From assembly GCA_900754285.1 (NCBI GenBank), contig CAAECB010000047.1, positions 1 through 17,447 on the forward strand: DNA of 17,447 bases. Reading direction: 5' to 3'. Of this stretch, positions 5,952 to 12,543 are shown piece by piece (position 1 is the stretch's first letter; each line of letters begins with the position of its first letter). The position numbers and the translations under genes were made by a program. The stretch comes from Clostridia bacterium (GTDB lineage Bacteria; Bacillota; Clostridia; TANB77; CAG-508). The notes beneath the pieces are model-generated. The model was not told where the DNA came from and did not search any database. It worked only from the letters and a program-made list of their open reading frames with translations.

Positions 5952-6087
5952 TTAAGTAGACATAAAATGCAAAAAATGAAAAAAGATGTTAAAATAAAAA
6001 GGGAAGGATAATTAAACAAAAGAAGAAATCCTATAAAACCCATTTTGCAATTAGAATAAGAATATAAAAGTGATATATTCATAAGAT
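5952..6087 (+). other. Gene-free A-rich stretch
   Basis: This lies between two terminators. It contains GGGAAGGA (6001-6008), a good ribosome-binding-like sequence, but no ORF of note follows it. I see no repeat or stable hairpin. It may be the leader of a transcript ending at the hairpin 6088-6117. Confidence 0.3.
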
Positions 6088-6122
6088 AAGCCTTACCCCA
6101 GATTGTGGGGTGGGCTTTTTTT
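6088..6122 (+). terminator. Strong terminator or attenuator at the start of the sigma-like gene
   Basis: AAGCC and ACCCC (6088-6099) pair with GGGGT and GGCTT (6107-6117) over an AGATTGT loop, followed by T7. The open reading frame of the sigma-like protein continues back into this hairpin. This makes a control step at transcription termination possible, or marks the point where the 5' end of that gene was replaced. Confidence 0.85.
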
Positions 6123-6498
6123 GGATTATAGCATCACTGAAAAAGAATTTGATACATATATGAAAAAGACAATAAAGAACACTATTATTAATTATGCTGA
6201 AAAAGAAATGAGAAAAAATACAAATGAAATGTCTTTAGAAACTTTTGATTATGAACAGGCTACAACAACGAGTGATGATGATTTGTTTTTAACTGACATT
6301 AAAGAAATAATAACAGATGAAAGACTATTAAAGATAATATTAAAACTCTCAAATGAGAAAAGAGAGATATTAAAATATTCGGCTATAGATAATATGACAT
6401 CTGTAGAAATTGCAAAGATAACAGGAAAAGACGATAGTACAATTAGAAGAATACTTATAAATATAAAAAAATATATAAGAGAGGAATATTTGAAATAG
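6121..6498 (+). CDS. Sigma-70 region-4-like regulator (Tn916 ORF7 type)
   Basis: About 125 residues. The C-terminal half reads as a sigma region 4 HTH: LSNEKREILKYSAIDNMTSVEIAKITGKDDSTIRRILINIKKYI, in short segments typical of sigma-like proteins of Tn916-family elements. The N-terminal ITEKEFDTYMKKTIKNTIINYAEK segment resembles their start. The initiation codon is unclear: TTG 6121 is used here because homology seems to begin before ATG 6160, but neither has a good ribosome binding site, and a terminator occupies 6088-6122. It lies 1 bp from the HTH gene at 6500, the same pairing as in Tn916-like elements. It probably activates transcription of element genes, an inference from the family. 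Confidence 0.78.
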   Translation: MDYSITEKEFDTYMKKTIKNTIINYAEKEMRKNTNEMSLETFDYEQATTTSDDDLFLTDIKEIITDERLLKIILKLSNEKREILKYSAIDNMTSVEIAKITGKDDSTIRRILINIKKYIREEYLK

Positions 6499-6499
6499 T

Positions 6500-6685
6500 A
6501 TGAATTTAGTAGAAACATTGATTTACGCAAAAGAGGGAAATGAAAGTGCTATAAATCATATAGTACAGCATTACAGCAGATATGTAGAAAATCAAATGAT
6601 AAGATACAATATTGTTGATAAAGAAGATTGCAGAACAAATGTAAAAACAAGAATGATAAGAGCGATTGATAGATTTAAGATATAA
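6500..6685 (+). CDS. Conjugative-transposon HTH protein (Tn916 ORF8 type)
   Basis: A 61-residue protein with the pattern of the helix-turn-helix domain family found next to sigma-like genes in Tn916-type elements: an ETLIYAKEGNESAINHIVQHYSRYVE helical pair, a short variable centre, and the ending RTNVKTRMIRAIDRFKI. ATG follows the sigma-like gene by one base, and GAGAGGAATATTTGAA gives a binding site inside that gene's end. It probably acts with the sigma-like protein in regulating transfer or excision functions. The partner genes are not in this window. Confidence 0.8.
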   Translation: MNLVETLIYAKEGNESAINHIVQHYSRYVENQMIRYNIVDKEDCRTNVKTRMIRAIDRFKI

Positions 6686-6687
6686 AG

Positions 6688-6718
6688 TGTTGACAGCAAT
6701 ACACATAAATAGTATAAT
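6688..6718 (+). promoter_or_regulatory. Repeated promoter-operator, copy 2
   Basis: TTGACA (6690-6695), 17 bp, TATAAT (6713-6718). Identical to copy 1 from GTGTTGACA through TATAATAA. The GTGT/ACAC inverted repeat is kept. It begins three bases after the HTH-gene stop and drives the operon starting at 6746. Confidence 0.88.
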
Positions 6719-6745
6719 AAAAGTGTAGAAGAAAGGAGAACTAAA

Positions 6746-7228
6746 ATGACGGAATATAAAATAGGAGATATGGTTATTGTTGATAATAAGTTTGATTGTA
6801 AAATTAAAGATATTGTTCAAGGAGATTTTGAAGTAGAATACAAAAATTATCTACCTACACGGTTTATTGAAAAAAAGATAATGAAATTAAATAAAGTTCA
6901 ATTCATTGTTAAAGAACCAAATAAAAAACCGAAAGTTGTTCATGCAAAAGAACTAAAAAAAGATATTTTCCTTTTGACTTTAGATTGTAAAACAATAGAA
7001 ACAGTTACTATAAAAGAGTTTGAAAAGAGAAATATTATCATGCTAAAAGATAAAGATGCAAATGAAGTTGATAAGCAATGGAATTTTGACATTTACAACG
7101 GTGGAGTGGATATAACCAATGTTATTGGAAGTGTTGCTTTTGTTGGAATAGATGAAAAGAATAAATGGATAACTTTAACCCAAGAACAAATGGATTTTAT
7201 AAAAAATGAATTTAAAGGAGAATACTAA
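6746..7228 (+). CDS. DUF3846-like protein, first gene of operon 2
   Basis: 160 residues. The N-terminal third (YKIGDMVIVDNKFDCKI) looks like a small beta-barrel domain that would read as a short KOW/SH3-like fold. The C-terminal part, from KVQFIVKEPNKKPKVVHAKE to the end, with SVAFVGIDEKNKWITLTQEQ near 129-150, resembles DUF3846 proteins of phages and clostridial elements, whose end has a G-x-x-F-x-G-x-D then S-L-T-x-E-Q pattern. The DUF match is by recall and moderate. Molecular function unknown. AAAGGAG is at a good distance. The stop overlaps the next start (TAATG). Confidence 0.72.
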   Translation: MTEYKIGDMVIVDNKFDCKIKDIVQGDFEVEYKNYLPTRFIEKKIMKLNKVQFIVKEPNKKPKVVHAKELKKDIFLLTLDCKTIETVTIKEFEKRNIIMLKDKDANEVDKQWNFDIYNGGVDITNVIGSVAFVGIDEKNKWITLTQEQMDFIKNEFKGEY

Positions 7229-7500
7229 TGAAAAAGACAATAGAATATTGGAAAAAGATTTTTAGTAAAGTAGATGATGAAGTTGAAGTTGTTAGAGTTG
7301 AACAAAATGAAAACAAAACAAATATTAAAGTAATCTATTTAATGCCATATTCAACGCAAGAAGAAGAATTTAGTTTTGATATGAATTTAGACACCAAAGA
7401 TGTTATCAATAAATTTTGTGTATCTGTTAAAGAACGTGCCAATGAAATGATTTATCATATAAAAGAATGTGCAAATGCTGTAGATGATATGTTTGATTAA
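7228..7500 (+). CDS. Hypothetical small protein
   Basis: A 90-residue acidic protein whose ATG overlaps the previous stop, so translation is coupled. AAAGGAG lies just upstream inside the previous gene. A beta-rich first half (VEVVRVEQNENKTNIKVIYL) is followed by a helical end with NEMIYHIKECANAVDDMFD. Family not recognised. Its stop is at the first base of palindrome copy 3. Confidence 0.72.
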   Translation: MKKTIEYWKKIFSKVDDEVEVVRVEQNENKTNIKVIYLMPYSTQEEEFSFDMNLDTKDVINKFCVSVKERANEMIYHIKECANAVDDMFD

Positions 7501-7525
7501 CAAGGTGGAAGTACTTCCACCTTGT
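7500..7525. repeat. Dispersed palindrome copy 3
   Basis: Perfect 26-bp palindrome around core GTGGAAGTACTTCCAC (7505-7520), with flanks ACAAG/CTTGT complementary but different from those of copies 2 and 8. It overlaps the last base of the upstream stop codon and precedes the AAAGGAG of the gene at 7545. Confidence 0.92.
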
Positions 7526-7544
7526 ATAAAAGGAGAACAAGAAT

Positions 7545-7805
7545 ATGAAGATGAAACATTTAGATGGAATAGCAAGAGATGGCTTTTATAAATATGTAAC
7601 TGAAAATTATAAAAGTATGGAAAAAGAAGATTTAAAAGATTGTATAAGAGAAATTTGCTATGCGTTATATGAAAAAGATGAAATGCTTTATAAATCAATT
7701 CAAAAAAGTGCCTTAAATGAATTGACAGGTACATTCACACCAGAAAATGAATGTGAAGATGATGAACTGATAAACATTATAACTAGAATTAATATGATGG
7801 GATAA
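7545..7805 (+). CDS. Hypothetical helical protein
   Basis: An 86-residue acidic, mostly helical protein (MEKEDLKDCIREICYALYEK) with a C-terminal acidic stretch ECEDDELINIITRINMMG. AAAGGAG lies nine bases before ATG 7545. ATG 7551 is an alternative start in the same frame. Family not recognised. It sits between palindrome copy 3 and the lipoprotein gene (15 bp gap), so the three are probably one transcript. Confidence 0.72.
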   Translation: MKMKHLDGIARDGFYKYVTENYKSMEKEDLKDCIREICYALYEKDEMLYKSIQKSALNELTGTFTPENECEDDELINIITRINMMG

Positions 7806-7820
7806 AGAGGAGAACTGATA

Positions 7821-8135
7821 ATGAAAAAATTAAGACTATGTTTATTTGTATTTACTATTACAATTTGTATGGTATTTTTGACAGGTTGTGAAGATGAAGA
7901 AAAAACATCAAAGAAAGAAGATACTAAAACTGAACAGGTAGAAGAAAAAGAGATTACATATAAAAATTCTATGGTTCGTATATATAATGAATTTTCTGAT
8001 GAAATTTATGTAGATAAAGATACAAAGGTTATGTATTGGTGGCATGAAGGTACTGAAAAAGGTGGACTAACTGTTATGTACAATGCTGATGGAACACCTA
8101 AACTATATGATGGAGATTTGAGTAAATATGAGTAG
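7821..8135 (+). CDS. Lipoprotein with DUF6440-like domain
   Basis: A 104-residue exported lipoprotein. It has a basic start MKKLR, a hydrophobic core (7-20) and the lipobox LTGC with Cys23 as the lipidated residue. A charged linker (24-48) leads to a small domain with IYVDKDTKVMYWW and LTVMYNADGTPKLY, the pattern of the DUF6440 family (DKxTxVxY then G-G-L-T and D-G-x-P), assigned by recall. It is probably anchored to the outer face of the membrane. AAAGAGGAG precedes ATG. A possible role in surface exclusion or cell-envelope interaction is speculation. Confidence 0.78.
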   Translation: MKKLRLCLFVFTITICMVFLTGCEDEEKTSKKEDTKTEQVEEKEITYKNSMVRIYNEFSDEIYVDKDTKVMYWWHEGTEKGGLTVMYNADGTPKLYDGDLSKYE

Positions 8136-8200
8136 TAGAAATAGATTTTTTTAGTAAATAATTAACAAATTAAATTTAAAGAAAGAACAGAGGCGAGAAA

Positions 8201-8815
8201 ATGAAAAACAGTTTTAAGAGTATAAAAAAGAAAACATCAATCTTTAGAATGTATGGTAAAAATCTTTTGATGTTTATTATTTGTGCTGGTGTGATATATA
8301 CATTGATAGATGCAATGACAAATCCATCTCATAGTGTATTTTATAATGGAGTTGCTTTTATTGGCTCAATGATACTTTTAGGAATTGTAGCAATAATGGT
8401 TATTGTTGGGTTAATATATGTTCTTTTTAAACTTTCACTATATTTTTATCATCAAACAAAACTTCCTTTAAAAAAGGAAGAAATGGAAAAGTTAAATATT
8501 ACTAATCCTGATGAATATTTAGAGTTTGTGAGAAATTATTTGCCTATTATCGTACCTAGTGAGAATATTCAAAACAGAATAATTTTTACATCTTATCTTT
8601 ATCTATATGATGAAGATACAGATGAAGAAAAGGAAGATATTTTACATAATGCTTTCAAGTTCAGTAAAGTTCCTGTATGTGTTGATAATTATGAATACAT
8701 CTATGATTTCAGTAATGAAGTTACAGTATGTAATGACAAGGATTTCAAAAAACTGGTATTAAAGCTATTTAGCAAGAATGCTTATGAAGAAACATTTTTT
8801 GAAGAAATTTATTAA
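8201..8815 (+). CDS. Membrane protein with cytoplasmic C-terminal domain
   Basis: 204 residues. Two hydrophobic spans at about 21-37 and 49-78 follow a strongly basic N-terminus, which predicts that both ends are cytoplasmic. The remaining 120 residues are soluble and acidic, with the run DEDTDEEKEDILHN. No known domain is recognised. The binding site AGAGGCGAG is imperfect. A 65-bp gap from the lipoprotein gene has no terminator, so co-transcription is likely. Confidence 0.75.
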   Translation: MKNSFKSIKKKTSIFRMYGKNLLMFIICAGVIYTLIDAMTNPSHSVFYNGVAFIGSMILLGIVAIMVIVGLIYVLFKLSLYFYHQTKLPLKKEEMEKLNITNPDEYLEFVRNYLPIIVPSENIQNRIIFTSYLYLYDEDTDEEKEDILHNAFKFSKVPVCVDNYEYIYDFSNEVTVCNDKDFKKLVLKLFSKNAYEETFFEEIY

Positions 8816-8834
8816 ACTAGGAGAAACAGGACTA

Positions 8835-8864
8835 TTGACAAAATGTGATATAATGAAATAAAAT
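8835..8864 (+). promoter_or_regulatory. Promoter before the ADP-ribosyltransferase-like gene
   Basis: Two overlapping options: TTGACA (8835-8840) with an 18-bp spacer to TAAAAT (8859-8864), or an extended -10, TGATATAAT (8846-8854), without a good -35. The second resembles the TGCTATAAT motif after rep. Either gives the next gene its own promoter apart from the operon promoter. Confidence 0.5.
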
Positions 8865-8882
8865 GGAAGGAATAAAAACATT

Positions 8883-9590
8883 ATGGATTTTTTATATAAG
8901 ACTGATTTAGAAGAATGTAAAGAAATGGCTAAAAATTTTTTGATGCAAGAAGTTATACAAACTGACATTCCATTTGTTTGTAACCACCCTATAATTGAAA
9001 ATCCAACATATATCATTGATAATAGACTTGTAAATATATTTGAAGATGAAAAAGCATATAAGAAAGTTATTATAGATGCAGAAAGAATGATTGATAATTG
9101 CAATGAATTTATGGAGTTGCTAGAATTGATTAGAAAGCCATATAGATTAATCTTTGTAAAGTTCTGTAAAGATTATTTAACAGAAAAGGATTTTAGCGAA
9201 GGGTTGATTGATGCTTTTATTAATGATGAATTTGCCAATAACAATGTAAATGTACCAAAAGCTGAATTGGTAAAATTATTCAAAATTGCCAAAAGAGATT
9301 ATATTATGCAAGAAAATGATAAAGAGGAATTTAGCAAGTTGCCTAATGAAATTACAGTATATAGAGGATTGACAACATTTAATAGTGATAATATCAAAGC
9401 TTTATCATGGACTTTAGATGAAAATAAGGCAAAATGGTTTGCTACAAGATTTAGTCAAAATGGAAAAGTATATAAAGCTAATATCAATAAAAAAGATGTG
9501 TTTGCATATATCAATTTAAGAAATGAAAAAGAAATCATACTTGACTATAGAAAACTAGAAAATATTACTTTTTACTATGTTGAGATATAG
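8883..9590 (+). CDS. Putative ADP-ribosyltransferase-fold protein (R-S-E type)
   Basis: 235 residues. The C-terminal 80 residues show the ordered motifs of R-S-E ADP-ribosyltransferases: VYRGL with Arg161, then LSWTLD with Ser175 and Thr177, then A-x-x-FATRF (187-190), and RNEKEIILD with Glu215 and Glu217 as an E-x-E pair. Such enzymes transfer ADP-ribose from NAD to a protein or nucleic acid, and phages use them to modify host proteins. The N-terminal 150 residues are helical and unrecognised. No signal peptide, so it acts inside the cell if active. GGAAGG precedes ATG, and it has its own promoter. The motif assignment is by eye and the target is unknown. Confidence 0.6.
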   Translation: MDFLYKTDLEECKEMAKNFLMQEVIQTDIPFVCNHPIIENPTYIIDNRLVNIFEDEKAYKKVIIDAERMIDNCNEFMELLELIRKPYRLIFVKFCKDYLTEKDFSEGLIDAFINDEFANNNVNVPKAELVKLFKIAKRDYIMQENDKEEFSKLPNEITVYRGLTTFNSDNIKALSWTLDENKAKWFATRFSQNGKVYKANINKKDVFAYINLRNEKEIILDYRKLENITFYYVEI

Positions 9591-9599
9591 CATATAAGA

Positions 9600-9621
9600 T
9601 AGGTGGAAGTACTTCCACCTA
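9600..9621. repeat. Dispersed palindrome copy 4
   Basis: Perfect 22-bp palindrome, core GTGGAAGTACTTCCAC at 9603-9618, flanks TAG/CTA. It lies 10 bp after the stop at 9588-9590 and 9 bp before the AAAGGAG of the tandem RHH-like gene. Confidence 0.92.
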
Positions 9622-9644
9622 CAAAATAAAAAGGAGATGTAAAT

Positions 9645-10217
9645 GTGGAAAAACAATACGATAAAAGTAAAAGAGTTAATAAATATGTAAGAAAGACAAA
9701 AAAGTTTAGCTTTACATTAAAAAGAGCAAGTGATGGATATATTTATGAGAGATTTCTAAAATTAAGAGAAGAAAATCTTCCTATTACACCTTATGTCAAA
9801 ATTGCAATTAGAAAACAATTAGAAAGAAAAGAAAATGTGGATATTTCAAGATATATTAAACCTATTGATGAAAAGGATATTGATACTAATATTATGCACG
9901 TTACAATTACATTTAACAGGCAAGAGATGGAGATTGCAGATTATATTGAAAAGCTTGATAGAAAGAGTGATTTCATTACAAGAGCAATACTAGAAATGAT
10001 TGCAACAGGAGATTTAACACAAAAAGAAATTAATAGCCTTGATGAAAAAATAAAGAAAAAATATAATCAAAGACCTCAACTAACATTATTTAATGAAAAT
10101 AAAAAAGATGAACAAGTTAAGAAAATTTTAGAAAATTTATACAGTAAAAAAATTGATGATAATGAATTTATGAAAGATGCAATCATTGAAAAATGGAATA
10201 GAGAGTATAAAAAGTAA
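9645..10217 (+). CDS. Probable DNA-binding protein with two ribbon-helix-helix-like units
   Basis: 190 residues, starting with GTG 9645 because AAAGGAG (9630-9636) is eight bases upstream and no in-frame ATG fits. Two segments share the layout strand, helix, turn, helix of ribbon-helix-helix proteins: KFSFTLKRASDGYIYERFLK continuing to about 57, and MHVTITFNRQEMEIADYIEK continuing to about 120. Both have a polar alternation in the strand, as in MetJ/Arc proteins. The C-terminal third is basic and helical. Two RHH units in one chain could act as an intramolecular dimer on a palindromic site, and palindrome copy 4 lies directly before the gene. A role in partition or as element-wide regulator is inference. 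Confidence 0.62.
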   Translation: MEKQYDKSKRVNKYVRKTKKFSFTLKRASDGYIYERFLKLREENLPITPYVKIAIRKQLERKENVDISRYIKPIDEKDIDTNIMHVTITFNRQEMEIADYIEKLDRKSDFITRAILEMIATGDLTQKEINSLDEKIKKKYNQRPQLTLFNENKKDEQVKKILENLYSKKIDDNEFMKDAIIEKWNREYKK

Positions 10218-10248
10218 AATAATTAACATTTATGTAGTACAAAATGAA

Positions 10249-10270
10249 AAAGTGGAAGTACTTCCACTTT
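10249..10270. repeat. Dispersed palindrome copy 5
   Basis: Perfect 22-bp palindrome, core GTGGAAGTACTTCCAC at 10252-10267, flanks AAA/TTT. It is followed two bases later by a terminator and then by repeated promoter copy 3, forming a compact 100-bp boundary cassette. Confidence 0.92.
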
Positions 10271-10272
10271 AG

Positions 10273-10302
10273 AAAAGTTACTGAAAATGAGTAACTTTTT
10301 TT
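10273..10302 (+). terminator. Rho-independent terminator
   Basis: AAAAGTTACT (10273-10282) pairs with AGTAACTTTT (10290-10299) over a seven-base loop, with the T tract to 10302. Same stem as the hairpin at 807-828. It separates the RHH-like gene from operon 3. Confidence 0.85.
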
Positions 10303-10315
10303 AAAAACTATCAAA

Positions 10316-10349
10316 ATGTGTTGACAGTAATACACACAAATGATACAAT
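10316..10349 (+). promoter_or_regulatory. Repeated promoter-operator, copy 3
   Basis: TTGACA (10321-10326), 17 bp, TACAAT (10344-10349). The operator-like TGTGT/ACACA inverted repeat of copies 1 and 2 is kept, with several changes in the spacer and -10. The weaker -10 predicts a lower level of expression than copies 1 and 2. Confidence 0.85.
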
Positions 10350-10390
10350 AATAGTGTAATAAGAAAGGAATACAGAAAGAGGTAACAGCA

Positions 10391-10690
10391 ATGAAAAATA
10401 TTAAAGAAAAGTTAAAATTGAACGATTTACAAGAAAATAAAAATTGGAAAGATGCAGTAATTGTATTTAAACCAGAGAGCTTTAATAAAGAATTTAATGA
10501 AACTCAAAGAAGTTATAAAATTAGCAGAGAAAATTATTATTTTCAGCAAGGTAAAATTTCATCATCATTATATGGAAGTTGTTTAGATGGTAGTGATGAT
10601 GGAGTAAGATTGGATTTATACATGAAAGCAATTCCAGAAGATAAGCTAGGGAAAAGATGGATTGTAGATTACTGTTATATTATAGAGTAA
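10391..10690 (+). CDS. Conserved mobile-element protein, first gene of operon 3
   Basis: A 99-residue protein with a striking segment SLYGSCLDGSDDGVRLD (58-74) preceded by RSYKISRENYYFQ and followed by WIVDYCYIIE. This combination is familiar from short proteins of clostridial integrative elements, but I cannot give a family name or function. Fold looks beta-rich and single-domain. AAAGAGG is eight bases before ATG. It is read from promoter copy 3, and its stop lies five bases before palindrome copy 6. Confidence 0.75.
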   Translation: MKNIKEKLKLNDLQENKNWKDAVIVFKPESFNKEFNETQRSYKISRENYYFQQGKISSSLYGSCLDGSDDGVRLDLYMKAIPEDKLGKRWIVDYCYIIE

Positions 10691-10695
10691 TAAAT

Positions 10696-10711
10696 GTGGA
10701 AGTACTTCCAC
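10696..10711. repeat. Dispersed palindrome copy 6 (asymmetric flanks)
   Basis: The 16-bp core GTGGAAGTACTTCCAC only. It is the one copy whose flanks do not pair: the left side reads AAAT like copies 1 and 8, the right side CTAAT like copy 2. It looks like a hybrid of two copies, as if formed by recombination at the core. Confidence 0.9.
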
Positions 10712-10745
10712 CTAATAAAGAAAATAAATAGAGGAGAACAGAACT

Positions 10746-11183
10746 ATGGAAAAGAAATTATACATGATTGAATATGATGCAAACAATAAATACAATAAAA
10801 AAGGTAGCTTTTTTGTAGAAGGTGTAAAGGAAAAAGATAAAGTTATCGAAGATATGCTTGATAAAGTGGAGTATGAAAAATACAGTTATATCGGGTATAG
10901 AGAAGTGAAAAACAATAATCCATACGGAGAAACTATTGTTGTTTTAGGGAAAAGAGAGATTACATTAGATGAACATAAAGAAACATTTAAGAAATTGCTT
11001 TTTACAACATACGGACAAAGAACGATAATGATACAATCTGGGGTATTTAATGACTTTATTGAAACCTATGTTAGAGTGGTATGTAAAAATCTAGGATATG
11101 ATGAAAATAAAGCTGTAGCTGAATTATCATATCTATTCGATACATTTACCTATGATGAATTAAAGAGTAAACTTGTTCCATAA
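10746..11183 (+). CDS. Hypothetical protein
   Basis: 145 residues, soluble. The N-terminal half reads as alternating strands (KKLYMIEYDANNKYNKKGSF). The C-terminal half is helical, with FKKLLFTTYGQRTIMIQSGV and ETYVRVVCKNLGYDENKAVA. No known domain is recognised. GAGGAG is well placed before ATG. It follows palindrome copy 6 and continues operon 3. Confidence 0.75.
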   Translation: MEKKLYMIEYDANNKYNKKGSFFVEGVKEKDKVIEDMLDKVEYEKYSYIGYREVKNNNPYGETIVVLGKREITLDEHKETFKKLLFTTYGQRTIMIQSGVFNDFIETYVRVVCKNLGYDENKAVAELSYLFDTFTYDELKSKLVP

Positions 11184-11263
11184 AAAGAAGTTTTATTCCA
11201 AAGATATGGAAAAAAGAATAAAATCAAATAAAATAATAGATGTAGTAAAAAAGGAGATACACA

Positions 11264-11683
11264 ATGAACAAAACTATTTTATCTTATATATTTATAGCCT
11301 TATCTTTTATATTTCTTATTTGGAGTGTTTATGAAATGGATAAAGCATACCAGAACAAACAAAAAAACACGAAAACTATACTTCTTCCTTTTATAGATGG
11401 AATTTTAGCACTTATTACTTTGATTGTTTTGGGAAATCTTTGTCAGCAAAGTACATATTCTTCGGCAATGACAACTTCTGTAGCTCATATAATGGGGTCA
11501 AGTGTAAAAAATACAGCTTTATTAATGTTAGTATCCATTCCAATAATCATTATTGGTTATCCATTATTAAAAAAATTAGCTAAAAAATTTAAGTCAAGTG
11601 GTTTATCAATATTTGATGTATTAAAAATAATTTTTATAGTATATGTGAGTTACAAGATTGCTACTAAATTTCTAACATTTTAA
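11264..11683 (+). CDS. Integral membrane protein, four predicted helices
   Basis: 139 residues with hydrophobic spans at about 5-23, 38-60, 84-104 and 115-132. Basic loops (30-37 and 103-111) suggest they face the cytoplasm. The region 60-84 is Ser/Thr-rich. The layout with basic K-K-L-A-K-K before the last helix is reminiscent of TrbC/VirB2-like or holin-like small proteins, but no motif decides this. AAAGGAG is before ATG. An 80-bp gap upstream has no terminator. Confidence 0.75.
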   Translation: MNKTILSYIFIALSFIFLIWSVYEMDKAYQNKQKNTKTILLPFIDGILALITLIVLGNLCQQSTYSSAMTTSVAHIMGSSVKNTALLMLVSIPIIIIGYPLLKKLAKKFKSSGLSIFDVLKIIFIVYVSYKIATKFLTF

Positions 11684-11729
11684 AAATTGTAAAATGTAGA
11701 TGCAACACAAATGAAAAGAGGTACATATT

Positions 11730-11909
11730 ATGGAAAAATTTGAATTAGACTTATTATTAGCAGTAAAGGACGAATATCGTGATAAAACTATTTGTTTTAG
11801 TGAAGTTGGAATTTTAACTAATATGAAATTAGTTGGATATTTTAAAAATGTTCAAATTTGGAAAACTGTTGATGAATTAATCAAAGAATATCAAAATACA
11901 GTTAAATAA
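11730..11909 (+). CDS. Small helical protein, paralogue of the gene at 2923
   Basis: A 59-residue ORF, ATG 11730 to TAA 11907-11909, with AAAGAGG seven bases upstream. MEKFELDLLLAV, FSEVGILTNMKLVGYFK and KEYQNTVK correspond to segments of the protein at 2923. The match, plus a proper binding site and location in an otherwise empty gap, makes this a real gene. Both copies are each next to a membrane-protein gene (2394 and 11264), which suggests that a two-gene unit was duplicated. Confidence 0.75.
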   Translation: MEKFELDLLLAVKDEYRDKTICFSEVGILTNMKLVGYFKNVQIWKTVDELIKEYQNTVK

Positions 11910-11971
11910 CTAAAAAGTGAAGCGATAACACTTACAACACTAACTCAAAAGAAAGATAGAGGAAAAGAAAG

Positions 11972-12511
11972 ATGGAAAAGAAAATTTATGCAGATTGCCT
12001 ATTAACAAGTAAACCTGTACTTGTTCCAAAACAAAAAGGAAATGAAAAAATTTTTACGTTAAATACAAATGAACATAAATATGAAGAATATTTAATTAAA
12101 GATATTATTGAAGATTTAAAGGAATATTTGACTGTAGAACAATATGAAAATTCTATTCATTTAATAACAAATTGGAGAGATACGAATGTTTTACATACTT
12201 TAATGAGTACTACTGTAAGTCATAATCCTAATATCCATGATGATAAGCATAAGCGATTATGGGATATTTATACAGAGTGGATATTTAAAACTATGACTAA
12301 AGAAGTAGAAAATTATGAACAGTATAAAGGAATGACAACTCCAAGAGATGGTTGGAAATCAAATGTGAAAAGACCGTATTATTGGGGGTGCATGATAGAT
12401 GGAATTATCTTTGATTATGGATATACAGGGGGAAAATCTTTTGAAACTTTAATTAAAGGAGAAACAACAGAATATTATAACAACTTATTAATGAATGAAT
12501 TGAAAGGATAA
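11972..12511 (+). CDS. Hypothetical protein
   Basis: A 179-residue soluble protein. Aromatic and charged, with WRDTNVLHTLMSTTVSHNP (68-86) and a C-terminal PYYWGCMIDGIIFDYGYTGG (135-154). His, Asp and Trp in these segments look enzyme-like, but I recognise no family. AGAGGAAAAG precedes ATG. Its stop (12509-12511) overlaps palindrome copy 7. Confidence 0.75.
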   Translation: MEKKIYADCLLTSKPVLVPKQKGNEKIFTLNTNEHKYEEYLIKDIIEDLKEYLTVEQYENSIHLITNWRDTNVLHTLMSTTVSHNPNIHDDKHKRLWDIYTEWIFKTMTKEVENYEQYKGMTTPRDGWKSNVKRPYYWGCMIDGIIFDYGYTGGKSFETLIKGETTEYYNNLLMNELKG

Positions 12512-12531
12512 GGTGGAAGTACTTCCACCTT
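12510..12531. repeat. Dispersed palindrome copy 7
   Basis: Perfect 22-bp palindrome, core GTGGAAGTACTTCCAC at 12513-12528, flanks AAG/CTT. It begins inside the stop codon of the upstream gene, so ribosomes ending there would disturb any RNA hairpin. Confidence 0.92.
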
Positions 12532-12543
12532 GTAGAAAATAAT

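Noticed and set aside
6103..6120. A TTG start at 6103 for the sigma-like protein.
   Set aside because: This lies inside the terminator stem, and the encoded residues do not resemble the family. TTG 6121 is only slightly better and is listed as uncertain.
6506..6820. Minus-strand ORF over the HTH gene and promoter copy 2.
   Set aside because: It lacks a binding site, is a low-complexity Phe/Ile-rich shadow, and covers a clear + strand gene and promoter. Other minus-strand ORFs in the window have the same traits.
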